The notes beneath the pieces are model-generated. The model did no database searches. It saw nothing but the letters and a program-made list of their open reading frames with translations, and was not told the DNA's origin. The position numbers and the translations under genes are program-made. Source: Halobaculum halobium (lineage in GTDB: Archaea > Halobacteriota > Halobacteria > Halobacteriales > Haloferacaceae). From it: a stretch of 64,000 nucleotides of DNA. This document shows, one piece after another, positions 35,544 through 44,932 of the stretch (positions are counted from its first letter, which is position 1; each line of letters starts with the position of its first letter). The DNA lies in the NCBI RefSeq assembly GCF_030127145.1, contig NZ_CP126158.1, positions 868,001 to 932,000 on the forward strand, read 5' to 3'.

Positions 35544-36970
35544 TCAGAACCGCGGCGCCATCGGGTGCTCGACCTCGTGTTGCGTCCGCGGCGCCGGCGC
35601 CTCTCTCGTCACTTCGCGTCCGTCGGGCCAACGGACGGTGAACCGCTCGGGCGCCTCGTCGCCGAGACCGAAGTGCGCCACCGGCTCCATCTGACAGAGG
35701 TAGCTCGAGCCGGCACAGACGACCTTCGTCCGCGTCCACGACGCGGTCTCGACCGTGACGGCGGCGCCCCGGGCGGGCGCCCCGTACTGGGTGGTCGGGC
35801 GCACGCGAAGCCAGCCGTTCTCTGTCGCGTTCGGGACGGCGTACAGCGAGAGCGGCTGGGCGGCGAGTTCGCCGTGGACGACGAGCAGTTCGAGGGCGCC
35901 GTCGCCGTCGAAGTCCGCGACGGCGGCGCCGGTCCCGAGGCCGCGCGGCTCCGCGGCGGCTCCGGGGTCGACGGCGGTCCACCCCCGGCTCCCGGGTCCT
36001 TTCGGAACAGGCGGTTCGTGGCGCCCAGCGCGTTGCAGAACAGCTCCTCGCGGCCGTCGTTGTCGAAGTCGGCCGCGACGAGTGTCCGAGTGCGAGTCGG
36101 CGAGGCGAACGCCGGCGGCGCGGCGTCGGTGAACGCCCTGCGGGTCGGACCGCCGTCCGCGTGCGCGTTCGCGTCCCCCCGCTCGGACCCCGACGTCACG
36201 GGGGTGAACAGCCGGTTCCGCGTCTCCCAGCCGCCGACCGCGAGGTCGCCGTCTGCCACCGTGACTCCCCTGGCATTCGTTCCGGGGGCCGTGACCCCCG
36301 CGTCGCGGGCGACCTCCTCGAAGTGGCCCGAGGCGTTTCGGAACAGCCGGTTCGGCCCGCGCTCGACGCCGACGAACAGGTCCATCCGGTCGGTCACGAT
36401 AGGGCCGGCGTACAGCGATCGTGCGCCGGCGTCCAGTTCGAGACCGACGGCCTCCGACATGTCCGAAAGCTCACCGTCGTCGCCGAGTTCGTAGAAGCGG
36501 GACGGAACCCCGTAGCAGGCGACGAACACGCCGTAGCGCCCGGTGCCGTAGCGATCGATCGCGGCGACCGAGCGTCCGGCTCGGAAGTTCCCGCGGTCGG
36601 CGTTGATCCCGAGGCCGAACAGGTCACGCCAGCGGATCGCGTCGTGGTCGGGCAGGACGTCCACGGGATCGAGCAGCAGGTCGGTGTCTCGGGTCTGCCC
36701 TTGGTACGACTCGGTGTTGTGGACGTAGATCTCCTCGGCGCCGTCGGCGTCGAGGTCGGCGGCGACGACGCCGATCGCGTGTCGTCCCTCGTCGGCGACG
36801 GCGGGCGTCGCCACGTCGCGGAGGGCGCCCTCGCGCCACACGAGTAAGCGGTTCTCCGGCCCGTAGCCGGTTATCAGCGCGCACGGCCCGCTCACGCCGG
36901 GCGTGACAGCGACCCCGTAGCCGCGGTGAGGGGTGTCGTCGGCGACGGCGTCGGACCGGTCCGCGAACAC
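35544..36970 (-). pseudogene. CRTAC1/VCBS-repeat and ASPIC/UnbV-like protein, broken by one frameshift
   Basis: The product contains FG-GAP/VCBS-type repeat units (for example VVAADLDADGAEEIYVHN and VAADFDNDGREELFCNA) that normally fold as a calcium-binding beta propeller, then a C-terminal ASPIC/UnbV-like segment (YGAPARGAAVTVETASWTR). The frame is lost in a run of five C (35982-35986 on the plus strand) just after NRLFRKDPGAG, and one added base restores WTAVDPGAAAEPRGLG through to the TGA at 35544. The GTG at 36970 (VFADRSDAVADD) is the most natural start. No signal peptide is visible. The function is unknown. Confidence 0.78.
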
Positions 36971-37059
36971 GCGCGCTCCTCGGAGACGGGGGTACAAGAG
37001 GGCTCGGTTCCGCCCCCCGAGGAACAACGCTTTTCGGACGCCAGGGCGAACCGGAATCC

Positions 37060-37500
37060 ATGGCAGATGACGACCCAGAAGACGCCGGATCGGACGCGAA
37101 CGAGAGCGCCGAGGGAGCCGACGGCGACGAGGAGAAGTCCTTCCGTGAGCGCGTCGAGGAGATCCGCGAGCGACGCGAACAGGAGCGCGAGGAGGGCGAG
37201 GGCGGCGCGCCCTCCCCCGAGGAGATGATGGGCGGCGGCGGCCCCGGCGGCATGGGCGGCGGCGGCAACCCCTTCGCGCAGATGATGGGCGGCATGATGG
37301 GCGGCGGCGGTCCCGGCGGCATGGGCGGCGGCGGCGGGCCGGGCGGCATGGGCGGCGGTCCCGGCGGTCCCGGCGGGCGCGGCGCCGAGGAGGAATCGGT
37401 CGGCAACGAGGAGCTCGTGCGCGAGGTTCGCCAGCTCCGCGACGAGGTCCGCGACGCGACCCGGCAGCTGCAGCGGATCGCGCAGGCGCTGGAGGACTAG
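37060..37500 (+). CDS. Gly/Met-rich low-complexity protein with coiled-coil ends
   Basis: A 146-residue protein in three parts: an acidic/charged N-terminus ending in a helical Arg/Glu run (SFRERVEEIRERREQEREE), a central Gly/Met/Pro repeat (GGMGGG and MMGG units, about residues 57-108), and a C-terminal coiled coil (VREVRQLRDEVRDATRQLQR). It could be a scaffold or an assembly/condensate-forming protein; this is inference. It is divergent from the CRTAC1-like gene and has a start ATG at 37060. Confidence 0.72.
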   Translation: MADDDPEDAGSDANESAEGADGDEEKSFRERVEEIRERREQEREEGEGGAPSPEEMMGGGGPGGMGGGGNPFAQMMGGMMGGGGPGGMGGGGGPGGMGGGPGGPGGRGAEEESVGNEELVREVRQLRDEVRDATRQLQRIAQALED

Positions 37501-37707
37501 CGAGGCAGATCGAGCGAAGCGAGCGGCGCCTCGGTCGGACAGCGGAGCGGTCTTCCCGCGGCTTCGTCCAGGAGCAAGCGAGACGCGAGTACACGACCGG
37601 GGAGTGAACGAGCGTCTGGACGACGGCCTTCGAATATCGCTCCGCGATGTTGTCACCTCGCGAGACCGCAGGTCTCGTGAACCGCGGGCGCACGGGCGAG
37701 CCGCCCG
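37501..37707 (+). repeat. Second array of short hairpins between convergent genes
   Basis: This gap holds a CGAGGC/GCCTCG stem (37501-37506 with 37528-37533), a GTCCAG/CTGGAC pair (37566-37571 with 37616-37621), and three compact hairpins with 3-base loops: ATCGC-TCC-GCGAT (37636-37648), CGAGACC-GCA-GGTCTCG (37661-37677) and CGGGCG-AGC-CGCCCG (37693-37707). It contains an exact copy (37511-37525) of a 15-base string in the array at 4781-4795. The rest of the gap to 37761 holds no gene. Confidence 0.65.
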
Positions 37708-37761
37708 GTAGAACGCCGCGAGACTCCCCGATTGCGACGGACTGCAGGCGAGGAACGGCCG

Positions 37762-38883
37762 TTACTCCGTCACCGCGTCGTACACGTCCTCCAGTCGATC
37801 GACCGCGTGCTCGACGCTGATCGACTCGCGGCGATCGAGACACCGCTCGGCGAGCGCCTCCCGTTCGCCGAGCGTGCGGTCGATGGCGTCGGCGAAGGCA
37901 GCGGCGTCCCCGCGCGGGTAGTGGTAGCCGGTCTCGCCGTCGACGACGGTGTCTGCGAGCGCGCCGGCGTTGACCCCGACGACGGGCGTGCCGCAGGCGT
38001 TCGCCTCCAGCGCGACGAGCCCCTGCGTCTCGACGGGCGAGGGAAACAGGAAGGCGTCGAGACTCGCGTACAGCGCCGGGAGGTCCTCGCGCGGGAGGAA
38101 GCCGAGGAAGCGCGCGTCGACGCCGGCGTCGTCGCAGGCGTCGCGGACGGCGTCGCGGGCGGGCCCGTCGCCGCCGAACACGAGCGTCGCCTCCGCGTCG
38201 GCGGCGGCGACGGCCGGCGGGATTTCGGCCAGCTCCTTCTCGAAGCCGTGGCGACCGGTGTAGCCGACGACGGGGCCGTCGTCGGGGTCCGGGAGGTCGT
38301 ACTCGGCGCGGAAGTCGGCCAGGGCGGCGTCGTCGGGCCGCGCGAAGAACGCGATGTCGACGCCGTTCGGCACCACTTCCACGCGCGAACGGACGCCGAT
38401 GTTCCTGAGGTGCGCTCCCGCCGGTTCGCTGGGGACGACGACCGCGTCGGCGGCGTTCATGTACCGGCGCTCGTATCGGCGGGCGGCGCCCTCGACGGCG
38501 GCGGCGGCCGGTCCCGCGGCGAGGTAGTCGGCGTACTCGGCCGTGGGCGTGTGGTAGGAGGCGACCAGCGGGGCGTCGGTCCGCCGCGCAAGATACCACC
38601 CCGAGAGACCGAGCGCGAAGGGCGTGTGCGCGTGGACCACGTCGGCGTCGCGGACGGCGTCGGGGACGCCCGGGAGCCCCATGCGGAAGCCGTCGTAGAA
38701 CGGAAATCCGACGCTCCGGGTGGTGTACTCGCCGTCCGTGGGGTCGTGTCCGGGCGCGTCGGGGAACACTACGTCCATCCGGCCGCCGCGCGTGCGCCAC
38801 TCCTCACGCCACGACTCCAGCGTGTAGGTAACGCCGTTCACCGTCGGCAGATACGTATCGGTGAACGCGGCGACGGTCTGCAT
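37762..38883 (-). CDS. GT4-family glycosyltransferase
   Basis: A 373-residue retaining glycosyltransferase of the GT-B fold. The N-terminal domain shows FTDTYLPTVNGVTYTL and DVVHAHTPFALGLSG; the C-terminal donor domain has VPNGVDIAFF, GRHGFEKELAEI and the conserved E-x7-E region SPVETQGLVALEANACGTPVVG. It probably makes a glycolipid or glycan. It is paired with a second GT4 gene 76 bases upstream on the same strand. Confidence 0.9.
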   Translation of the reverse strand: MQTVAAFTDTYLPTVNGVTYTLESWREEWRTRGGRMDVVFPDAPGHDPTDGEYTTRSVGFPFYDGFRMGLPGVPDAVRDADVVHAHTPFALGLSGWYLARRTDAPLVASYHTPTAEYADYLAAGPAAAAVEGAARRYERRYMNAADAVVVPSEPAGAHLRNIGVRSRVEVVPNGVDIAFFARPDDAALADFRAEYDLPDPDDGPVVGYTGRHGFEKELAEIPPAVAAADAEATLVFGGDGPARDAVRDACDDAGVDARFLGFLPREDLPALYASLDAFLFPSPVETQGLVALEANACGTPVVGVNAGALADTVVDGETGYHYPRGDAAAFADAIDRTLGEREALAERCLDRRESISVEHAVDRLEDVYDAVTE

Positions 38884-38959
38884 TCGTCCGCCGTTTCCGG
38901 AGCGAGGGGTAATGCCTTGCGTCTTCGACGCGAGCGTCGCCGGGAGTGCTCCGGGCCGC

Positions 38960-40030
38960 CTACCGCGCCTCGATCAGCTGCTCGTAGGTGTCGACCAACT
39001 CCTCGCCGACGCGCTCCAGCGAGTGGTCGGCGGCCGTCTCCCGCGCGTTCTCGCCGAGCCGCTCGCGGAGGTCGGGGTCGTCCGCCACGCGGTTCAGGGC
39101 GTCGGCGAACTCCTCGCGCGTCTCACACAGCAGGCAGTCGTGTCCGTCTTCGAAGTACTCCCGGAACACCGGGATGTCGCGGAGGACGCACGGCTTCCCG
39201 CAGGCCATCGCCTCCAGGACGACGATGCCCTGATTTTCCTCCTTCGTCGGGAAGAAGAACACGTCGCCCGCGCCGAACGCGCCGGGCTTGTCGTCGACCC
39301 ACCCGGTGAAGGTGACGTTCTCGGGCGGATCGCTCGTCCACCGGGTGACCGTCGGCGACGCCTGCGGCCCGGAGTCGACGGTGCCGAACCAAGCGAAGTC
39401 GTGCTCGGTCATCGCCGCAACCTCACAGAAGTCGGTGAGGCCCTTTCGTTCGAAGACCGAGCCCACTGCGAACATGACGACGCCGTCGAGGTCGAACCGC
39501 TCCCGGTACTGTTCGCGATACGCCTCGTGGTCGGCGACCGAGCCGTGGTCGATCCCGTTTGAGATCGCGCGGATCGGCGCGTCGACGGGGTACTCCAGCA
39601 GCCGGCGTTTCGTGTACTCGGAGGGCGTGAGCACGAGGTCCGCCTGCGAGTAGAACCACCGGAGGTAGCGACGAAGCGCGGGGGCGACCGCGTTCGACCC
39701 GCGGAAGCTCTCGCGGAAGTCCTCGCTGGTGACGTGACAGTGCAGCACCAGCGGCGTGTCGGTCAGCCTCGCGTACCGTGCGAGCGCGACGCTCGCGGGG
39801 CCGATGAGGTTCAGGTGGATCACGTCCACGTCGGCGAGGACTCCGCGCCCGGCGAGGCCCCGGCGGACGGCCGCACGCGGGCCGCCGTCGCCCCACGGCG
39901 AGGTGACGACGTCCACGTCGCTGCCGGCGGCGCGGGCGCGGTCGAGCGCCTCGACCTGCTGGTCGTGGGCGGTGCCGATGCCCGCGCGGTCGAGTTGGGC
40001 GTCGAGTTCGAGGTAGTCGAGGACGCGCAC
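38960..40030 (-). CDS. GT4-family glycosyltransferase, second copy
   Basis: A 356-residue GT-B enzyme. It has the N-terminal region VDVIHLNLIGPASVALARYA, the acceptor-binding segment LTPSEYTKRRLLEYP, ISNGIDHGSVADH and the donor-site motif FFPTKEENQGIVVLEAMACGKPCVL. It may act with the gene at 37762 in one short operon for a glycolipid or exopolysaccharide. Acceptor and donor cannot be read from the sequence. Confidence 0.9.
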   Translation of the reverse strand: MRVLDYLELDAQLDRAGIGTAHDQQVEALDRARAAGSDVDVVTSPWGDGGPRAAVRRGLAGRGVLADVDVIHLNLIGPASVALARYARLTDTPLVLHCHVTSEDFRESFRGSNAVAPALRRYLRWFYSQADLVLTPSEYTKRRLLEYPVDAPIRAISNGIDHGSVADHEAYREQYRERFDLDGVVMFAVGSVFERKGLTDFCEVAAMTEHDFAWFGTVDSGPQASPTVTRWTSDPPENVTFTGWVDDKPGAFGAGDVFFFPTKEENQGIVVLEAMACGKPCVLRDIPVFREYFEDGHDCLLCETREEFADALNRVADDPDLRERLGENARETAADHSLERVGEELVDTYEQLIEAR

Positions 40031-40178
40031 GGTCGGGTGGCTCCCGCTTCGGCGGGTCGGGGTTTGAGCGTGCTGGATCCGGGTCGGACGGGGACCACTC
40101 CGTCACTCGGCGTGCGGATCGCGTCAGAGATCGACACCCCGGGGCAACGCTGAACAGTCGGCGCCGAGCAGTCCGGGT

Positions 40179-40646
40179 ATGGAACTCGTCGAGGCCACCG
40201 CCGACGATCTCGATGCGCTCGTCGAGCGCTGGTACGCCCTCGCGGAGTCGATGGAGGAACACTCAGAGCTGAACGAACTCGTCTATGCGGACGCCGACGA
40301 GGTCCCCGACGACGGGTTCCGCGCCCACCTCGACGACGAGCGCGTCACGGACTACCTCGTCGTTCACGAGCGCGAGCGGATCGGGTTTCTCACCCTCCGA
40401 GAGGACCAGCACCCCTCGCGGCGGTACTCCCGGTCTCTCCGGATCGTGAACGTCGCTATCGACGAGGCACACCGGAACCGCGGCCACGGCACGGCTGTCG
40501 TCGAGCGCGTGAGAGAGATCGCTCGCGAGCGTGGGTGTGACCACCCCGCGGTGTCCTGTGAGTGGGAGAACGACGACGCGCGCCGGTTCTACCGCGACGC
40601 CGGCTTCCGCCCGAAACAGGTCGACTACGCACAGCCGCTGGAGTGA
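40179..40646 (+). CDS. GNAT-family N-acetyltransferase
   Basis: A 155-residue acetyltransferase. The acetyl-CoA motif is VAIDEAHRNRGHGTAVVERV (pyrophosphate loop RNRGHG), followed by the C-terminal ENDDARRFYRDAGFRPKQV. It is divergent from the GT4 pair. The substrate (amine, peptide or small molecule) is unknown. Confidence 0.88.
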   Translation: MELVEATADDLDALVERWYALAESMEEHSELNELVYADADEVPDDGFRAHLDDERVTDYLVVHERERIGFLTLREDQHPSRRYSRSLRIVNVAIDEAHRNRGHGTAVVERVREIARERGCDHPAVSCEWENDDARRFYRDAGFRPKQVDYAQPLE

Positions 40647-40767
40647 GCCGGCAGACGTGGCGTGTCGGTCGCCGCGCCCCGACCCCGCGTTCGTTCCCGA
40701 CGTTCGGGCGACCGATCCCCGCTTCCACAACGCTTGAGCCGCGCCGCGCGAATCGACACCCGTTCAC

Positions 40768-42051
40768 GTGACGAAGCGTCTCTTCACCACCCTCTGTGGA
40801 CTGGTCTTCCTCGTCAACTTCGGGCGGGTCGCGTTCGCCCCGCTGGTCCCGGAGTTCCAGCAGGACCTGGGGATCTCCGCGGCGGCCGTCGGCTCGGTCA
40901 CGACGCTCGTGTGGCTCGGCACCGCCGCCCCGCGGATCCCGATCGGGTGGGTGCTCACTCGCGTTCGCCGCGAGCGCGTCGTCCTCGCGACCGGGGTCGC
41001 GCTGTCGGCGGCGGCGGCGCTCACCGCGACCGCCCAGTCGCTGCTCGCGCTTCGGACCGGCGCGTTCGCCGTCGGCCTCGCAACCGGCGGCTACTTCGTC
41101 GCCGCGATCCCGCTCATCGGCACGCTGTACCCCGAACGGACGGGCAGGGCCGTGGGCGTCCACGGCACCGCGAGCCAGGTCGCGAGCGTCCTCGCCCCGG
41201 CGCTCGTGCTCGCGGTCATCGGCCGTCTCGGCGACTGGCGGATCGTCTTCTGGGCGCTGGCCGTCGCCGCCGCGCTCTCGACGGCGTCGTTGGTCCTCGT
41301 GCTCCGCCGCGGTGGCGGAGGCGGCCCGCGCGTCGCCGACGGCGGAACACGCGACGAGGGCGATCCCTCCGGCCCCGCAGACGGAGCCGCGGAGCCAGCC
41401 AACGACCTCGACACCGCCGGGACTCCGCCGGAGCCGCGAAGTTTCCTGTCGGCGTTGTCGCACTGGCGGATCGTGCTCGCCGGGATGTCGCTCGTCGCCG
41501 TCGCCGGGTTCGCCTGGCAGGGCGTGTTCAACTTCTACGTGAGCTACCTGCTCTCGGAGGGGCTGTCGACGGCGAACGCGAATCTGTTGCTCACCGTCGC
41601 GTTCGCTGCGGGCGTGCCGGCGTTCTGGCTCGGGGGGCGGCTCGCGGACCGGCTCCCGAACGTGCCGTACCTGCTCGCGCTCAACGCGACGTTTCTCGCG
41701 TCGCTGGTGGCGCTCACGTACGCCGGCTCGCTCGCGGCGTTCGCGCTCGTCTCGGTGGTCATCGGCTACGCCGCACACGCGCTGTTTCCCGCCGTCGACA
41801 CGTACATGCTGTCGACGCTGCCGGCCGCAGACCGCGCCAGTGCCTACGCCGTCTTCTCGGGCGCGTCGCTGCTGTTCGAGGCGAACGGCTCCGGCGTGGT
41901 CGGCGCGCTCACCGACGCCGGCGTCGGGTTCGATCGCGTGTTTCGGCTGTTCGCCGTCGCGGTCGCGGCCGTGCTCGTACTTGCGGCGCTGCTGTACGTC
42001 GTCGGCCGATTTCCCACGCCCCTCGATCACGAACCACCGATCGACGGGTGA
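40768..42051 (+). CDS. Major facilitator superfamily transporter
   Basis: A 427-residue 12-helix MFS protein with loop GWVLTRVRRERVVLATG, helix 4 region TGGYFVAAIPLIGTLYPERTG, and a central acidic, Ala/Pro-rich loop of about 50 residues. Unlike the transporter at 31901 it is intact. The GTG start at 40768 begins with a short basic stretch and helix 1. The substrate is unknown. Confidence 0.87.
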   Translation: MTKRLFTTLCGLVFLVNFGRVAFAPLVPEFQQDLGISAAAVGSVTTLVWLGTAAPRIPIGWVLTRVRRERVVLATGVALSAAAALTATAQSLLALRTGAFAVGLATGGYFVAAIPLIGTLYPERTGRAVGVHGTASQVASVLAPALVLAVIGRLGDWRIVFWALAVAAALSTASLVLVLRRGGGGGPRVADGGTRDEGDPSGPADGAAEPANDLDTAGTPPEPRSFLSALSHWRIVLAGMSLVAVAGFAWQGVFNFYVSYLLSEGLSTANANLLLTVAFAAGVPAFWLGGRLADRLPNVPYLLALNATFLASLVALTYAGSLAAFALVSVVIGYAAHALFPAVDTYMLSTLPAADRASAYAVFSGASLLFEANGSGVVGALTDAGVGFDRVFRLFAVAVAAVLVLAALLYVVGRFPTPLDHEPPIDG

Positions 42052-42197
42052 TCGCCAGCCCGGACGGCCGGTCGGTGACTGACCGTCGGCGACCCGCCGG
42101 CCGCGGATGACGGTCAGTCGGCGCGAACGACTGTTTCCCGTCGATCCGGGCGACTCGCGACCGAAACGTTTTGGTCTTCTATGATGAACTATCCTGT

Positions 42198-43010
42198 ATG
42201 TCAGGGACCCTCCCGTCGAGCGCTGACGACCCCGACGACGACGAGGGGTCGGACGGGACCGACCGCGCCCCGGAGGAGACCAGCGGCGCGCGGACCGACG
42301 GGGGCGCTGCCGAATCCGACGCCGTCCGAACGAGGCGTCCACCCGCATCGGACGGCGTGGAGTCATCAGCCTCGGTCGACGCCGACTCGCAACTCGGTGA
42401 CGTCGAGCCATCCTCCCCAGACGGCGCCGCCGACGCGGACACCGGCGACAACGAGGGCGTTCGGATCTGTTGGATCGACGACGACGGCGCGGACGACCTC
42501 ATCGGAGCGCTCGCGCCGGAGACGGCCAGGACGATCCTCGGAGCCGTCCACGAGGAACCGCAGACGGCGTCGGAGTTGGCCGACGCGGCGGACACCTCCG
42601 TCCAGAACGTCCGCCACCACGTCTCGAAGCTCGTGGACACCGGTCTGGTCGAGGCCACGGACACCCGGTACTCGGTCAAGGGCCGGGAGATGACCGTGTA
42701 TGGTCCCGCGGACGACCGCGTCGTCGTCGCCGTCGGGGGGGAGTCCGAGCGCTCTTCGCTCCTGGACTCCCTGCGCGGGCTGGGAGGCGCCGTCGCGGTG
42801 CTCGCGGGCGCGAGCCTCCTCGTGCAGTCGCTGTTCGGCGCAGAGGTGGCAACCCTCTCCGGTCCGGAGACGGCGCCGCGGATCGGCGACGCCGTCGGGG
42901 GAACCGGCGGCGCGATCCTGGGGACGGTCTCCCCGGGCGTGGCGTTCCTCGTCGGCGGACTGCTCGTCCTCGCCACGCTCGTGGCCGCCGATCGCGTTCG
43001 AACGCGGTGA
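42198..43010 (+). CDS. Membrane-anchored ArsR-type winged-helix regulator
   Basis: A 270-residue protein: an acidic disordered N-terminus of about 90 residues, then a winged helix with LGAVHEEPQTASELADAADT, SVQNVRHHVSKLVDTGLV and the wing DTRYSVKGREMTVYG, then two hydrophobic segments (about 190-215 and 240-262). Such layouts place a DNA-binding regulator at the membrane. The following protease gene starts 7 bases after its stop codon, so the two are probably one operon; the protein may sense a membrane or processing signal. That link is inference. Confidence 0.85.
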   Translation: MSGTLPSSADDPDDDEGSDGTDRAPEETSGARTDGGAAESDAVRTRRPPASDGVESSASVDADSQLGDVEPSSPDGAADADTGDNEGVRICWIDDDGADDLIGALAPETARTILGAVHEEPQTASELADAADTSVQNVRHHVSKLVDTGLVEATDTRYSVKGREMTVYGPADDRVVVAVGGESERSSLLDSLRGLGGAVAVLAGASLLVQSLFGAEVATLSGPETAPRIGDAVGGTGGAILGTVSPGVAFLVGGLLVLATLVAADRVRTR

Positions 43011-43016
43011 CCGACG

Positions 43017-44375
43017 GTGGGTCGAACGGCAGCACTGATCGCGGTCGTCATCGTCGTCGCGAGCGCCGGCGCCGGCCTCGTGGGCGCGGACGTGACCCGC
43101 GGCAGCGGCGCCGTCGCCGGCGGCAGTTCGGCCCCGCAGTACGGCGATGTCGGCCGGTTCTTCGGCGGCGTCACCGCCGGGGCCGTTCCGGGGTCGTCCG
43201 TTCACGCTCCGATAGACCGGGCGCGGGTCGAGCGGGCTCCGGCCGGGTCGGTCGACGGCGCCCGGGACGCCGACGAGGTTCGCGTCGGCGTCATCGGGAG
43301 CGCCTTCGGCGACGCGGCCGATATCGACGGCCGGGTGGTCGCCCGGGAGCGCGTGACGAGTTCGCGGTTCGGCCTGATGGTGGGCGACCGCGACGCGGCC
43401 AGCCACGACGCGACCGTCGCGAGCGTCGTCGCACAGCGCGCCCCCGAGTCGTCGCTGTATCTCGCTTCGGTCGGCCACGAACCGACGCCGGCGGAGTACG
43501 CACGCGCGGTGGACTGGCTCGTCGAGCGCGACGTCGACGTGATCGTCGATGCGGGGAGCTACTACCCGCGGACCGCCGACGGAATGGACCGGATCGCACG
43601 GGCAGCCGAGCGCGCGGCCGACGACGGCACCGTCTTCGTCACCTCCGGCGGAAACACCGCACGGCGCCACTGGGGCGGCTCGGCGGCCGAATCGGGCTGG
43701 CTGGCGTTCGACGACGACGGCACGCAGGGGAACCGCCTCGGGGACGGGCGGATTTCCGGCGCCGTGACGCTGCGGCTATACTGGGCCGGGACGGGCGACT
43801 ACGACCTGTACCTGTACCGCGACGTGGCCGACGGTCGCGACGAGGTCGTCGCGAAGTCGACCCGCGAGTCGGGTCAGGCGGAGGCGATCGACGCGGTGGT
43901 TCCCCGCGGCTCCTACTACGTCGCCGTTGACGTACGCGAGCCCGGGGGAGGCGACGTCGACCTGTTCGCCGCCCGCCACCGACTCGCGCAGGTCGCCGAC
44001 AACGGGAGCGCGGTCGCGCCCGCGACCGCCGACGGCGTCATCTCCGTGGGCGCGGTCAGCCCTGACGGCCGCCTCGCGGCGTACTCGCCGTCGGCCACGG
44101 ACGTGCGAGCGGCGGGAACGGTCGGCCTCTCGGACGGGACGACCCTCAGAGGGACCTCCGCCGCCGCGCCGGCGGTCGCAGGCGTCGTCGCCGAGATGAC
44201 CGCCGCCGCCGGCGAGGACGGACTCACGCCCGCCGAAACGGAGCGCCTACTCCGCGAGACGGCCGTCAACGGGCGGATCGACCGCGGATCCGCCGTCGCT
44301 GCCGCGATGGAGGGGAACCGGACGGGCGAGGACACGACCGCGGGGGGCGGGCCGTGGGCGTATCGCGGCCCGTGA
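43017..44375 (+). CDS. Subtilisin-family (S8) protein lacking the canonical Asp, with an inserted PPC-like domain
   Basis: A 452-residue exported protein: hydrophobic N-terminus (ALIAVVIVVASAGAGL) as signal or anchor, then a subtilase core. His130 (SHDATVASVV), the oxyanion Asn213 (VTSGGNTA) and the nucleophile Ser381 (GTSAAAPAVAG) are present. The Asp motif reads VGVIGSAFG, with Gly94 where Asp is expected. Residues about 246-320 form a beta-rich segment (VTLRLYWAGTGDYDLYLYRD) like a pre-peptidase C-terminal domain inserted before the Ser. It may be inactive or use another acid. It follows the membrane regulator by 7 bases. Confidence 0.82.
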   Translation: MGRTAALIAVVIVVASAGAGLVGADVTRGSGAVAGGSSAPQYGDVGRFFGGVTAGAVPGSSVHAPIDRARVERAPAGSVDGARDADEVRVGVIGSAFGDAADIDGRVVARERVTSSRFGLMVGDRDAASHDATVASVVAQRAPESSLYLASVGHEPTPAEYARAVDWLVERDVDVIVDAGSYYPRTADGMDRIARAAERAADDGTVFVTSGGNTARRHWGGSAAESGWLAFDDDGTQGNRLGDGRISGAVTLRLYWAGTGDYDLYLYRDVADGRDEVVAKSTRESGQAEAIDAVVPRGSYYVAVDVREPGGGDVDLFAARHRLAQVADNGSAVAPATADGVISVGAVSPDGRLAAYSPSATDVRAAGTVGLSDGTTLRGTSAAAPAVAGVVAEMTAAAGEDGLTPAETERLLRETAVNGRIDRGSAVAAAMEGNRTGEDTTAGGGPWAYRGP

Positions 44376-44438
44376 CCCACGGTCGACGATCCCCCGCGTG
44401 CCGAAACGGTTAGGCCGACACCCCGACGTTTCGAATTC

Positions 44439-44828
44439 GTGCGAGAACCCGGCGGCGCCGCGGTCGCCGAGCGCGTCGAGGAGTACTGGGAGTGGGCCGC
44501 CGTCGCGCTGTTCCTGCTGGTGTCGGTCGACCTCCTGACGACTATGTACGCAGCGGCCGTCGTGGGACCGGGGGCGGAGGCGAACCCGCTGATGCGGTGG
44601 GCGCTCGGACAGCCGCTCCCCGTCCTCGTCGGCGTGAACCTCGTCGCCGTCGCGCTCGCGACGGTCGTGTTTCGGGGGCTCATGGAGACCTACCGGATGA
44701 CGCCGGCGGGCGTTCGTCCCTACTACGGCCTGCTCATCGAGGCGTGGCTGGGGCTGCTCGTCGCCGCCGGGCTGGCGCTGTTCGCGAACAACCTCTCGGT
44801 GATCGTGCTCGGCGAGAGCCTGCTGTGA
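44439..44828 (+). CDS. Small membrane protein (DUF5658-like)
   Basis: A 129-residue protein with about four hydrophobic segments, including FLLVSVDLLTTMYAAAVVGPGAEANPLMR, which resembles the short membrane DUF5658-type proteins of archaea. The GTG start at 44439 is leaderless-like. The family assignment is tentative and the function unknown. Confidence 0.6.
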   Translation: MREPGGAAVAERVEEYWEWAAVALFLLVSVDLLTTMYAAAVVGPGAEANPLMRWALGQPLPVLVGVNLVAVALATVVFRGLMETYRMTPAGVRPYYGLLIEAWLGLLVAAGLALFANNLSVIVLGESLL

Positions 44829-44932
44829 CCCCCGCCCGCGGCGAGGAGGTCGACGGCCGCGGCGACGACGCGGTCGGCGGGCCGGACTGAAGGTTCACGT
44901 ACGAAAGCGGGACCATCGACGGACTGAAACCC

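Noticed and set aside
35609-38800. Very long minus-strand open frame (over 1000 codons)
   Set aside because: It covers part of a real gene but otherwise reads as Arg/Pro/Gly-rich nonsense; it is an antisense shadow in GC-rich DNA, joined to the CRTAC1-like gene by chance.
40456-42411. 651-codon minus-strand frame under the MFS transporter
   Set aside because: Arg-rich with no hydrophobic pattern; the plus strand has a clear 12-helix transporter.
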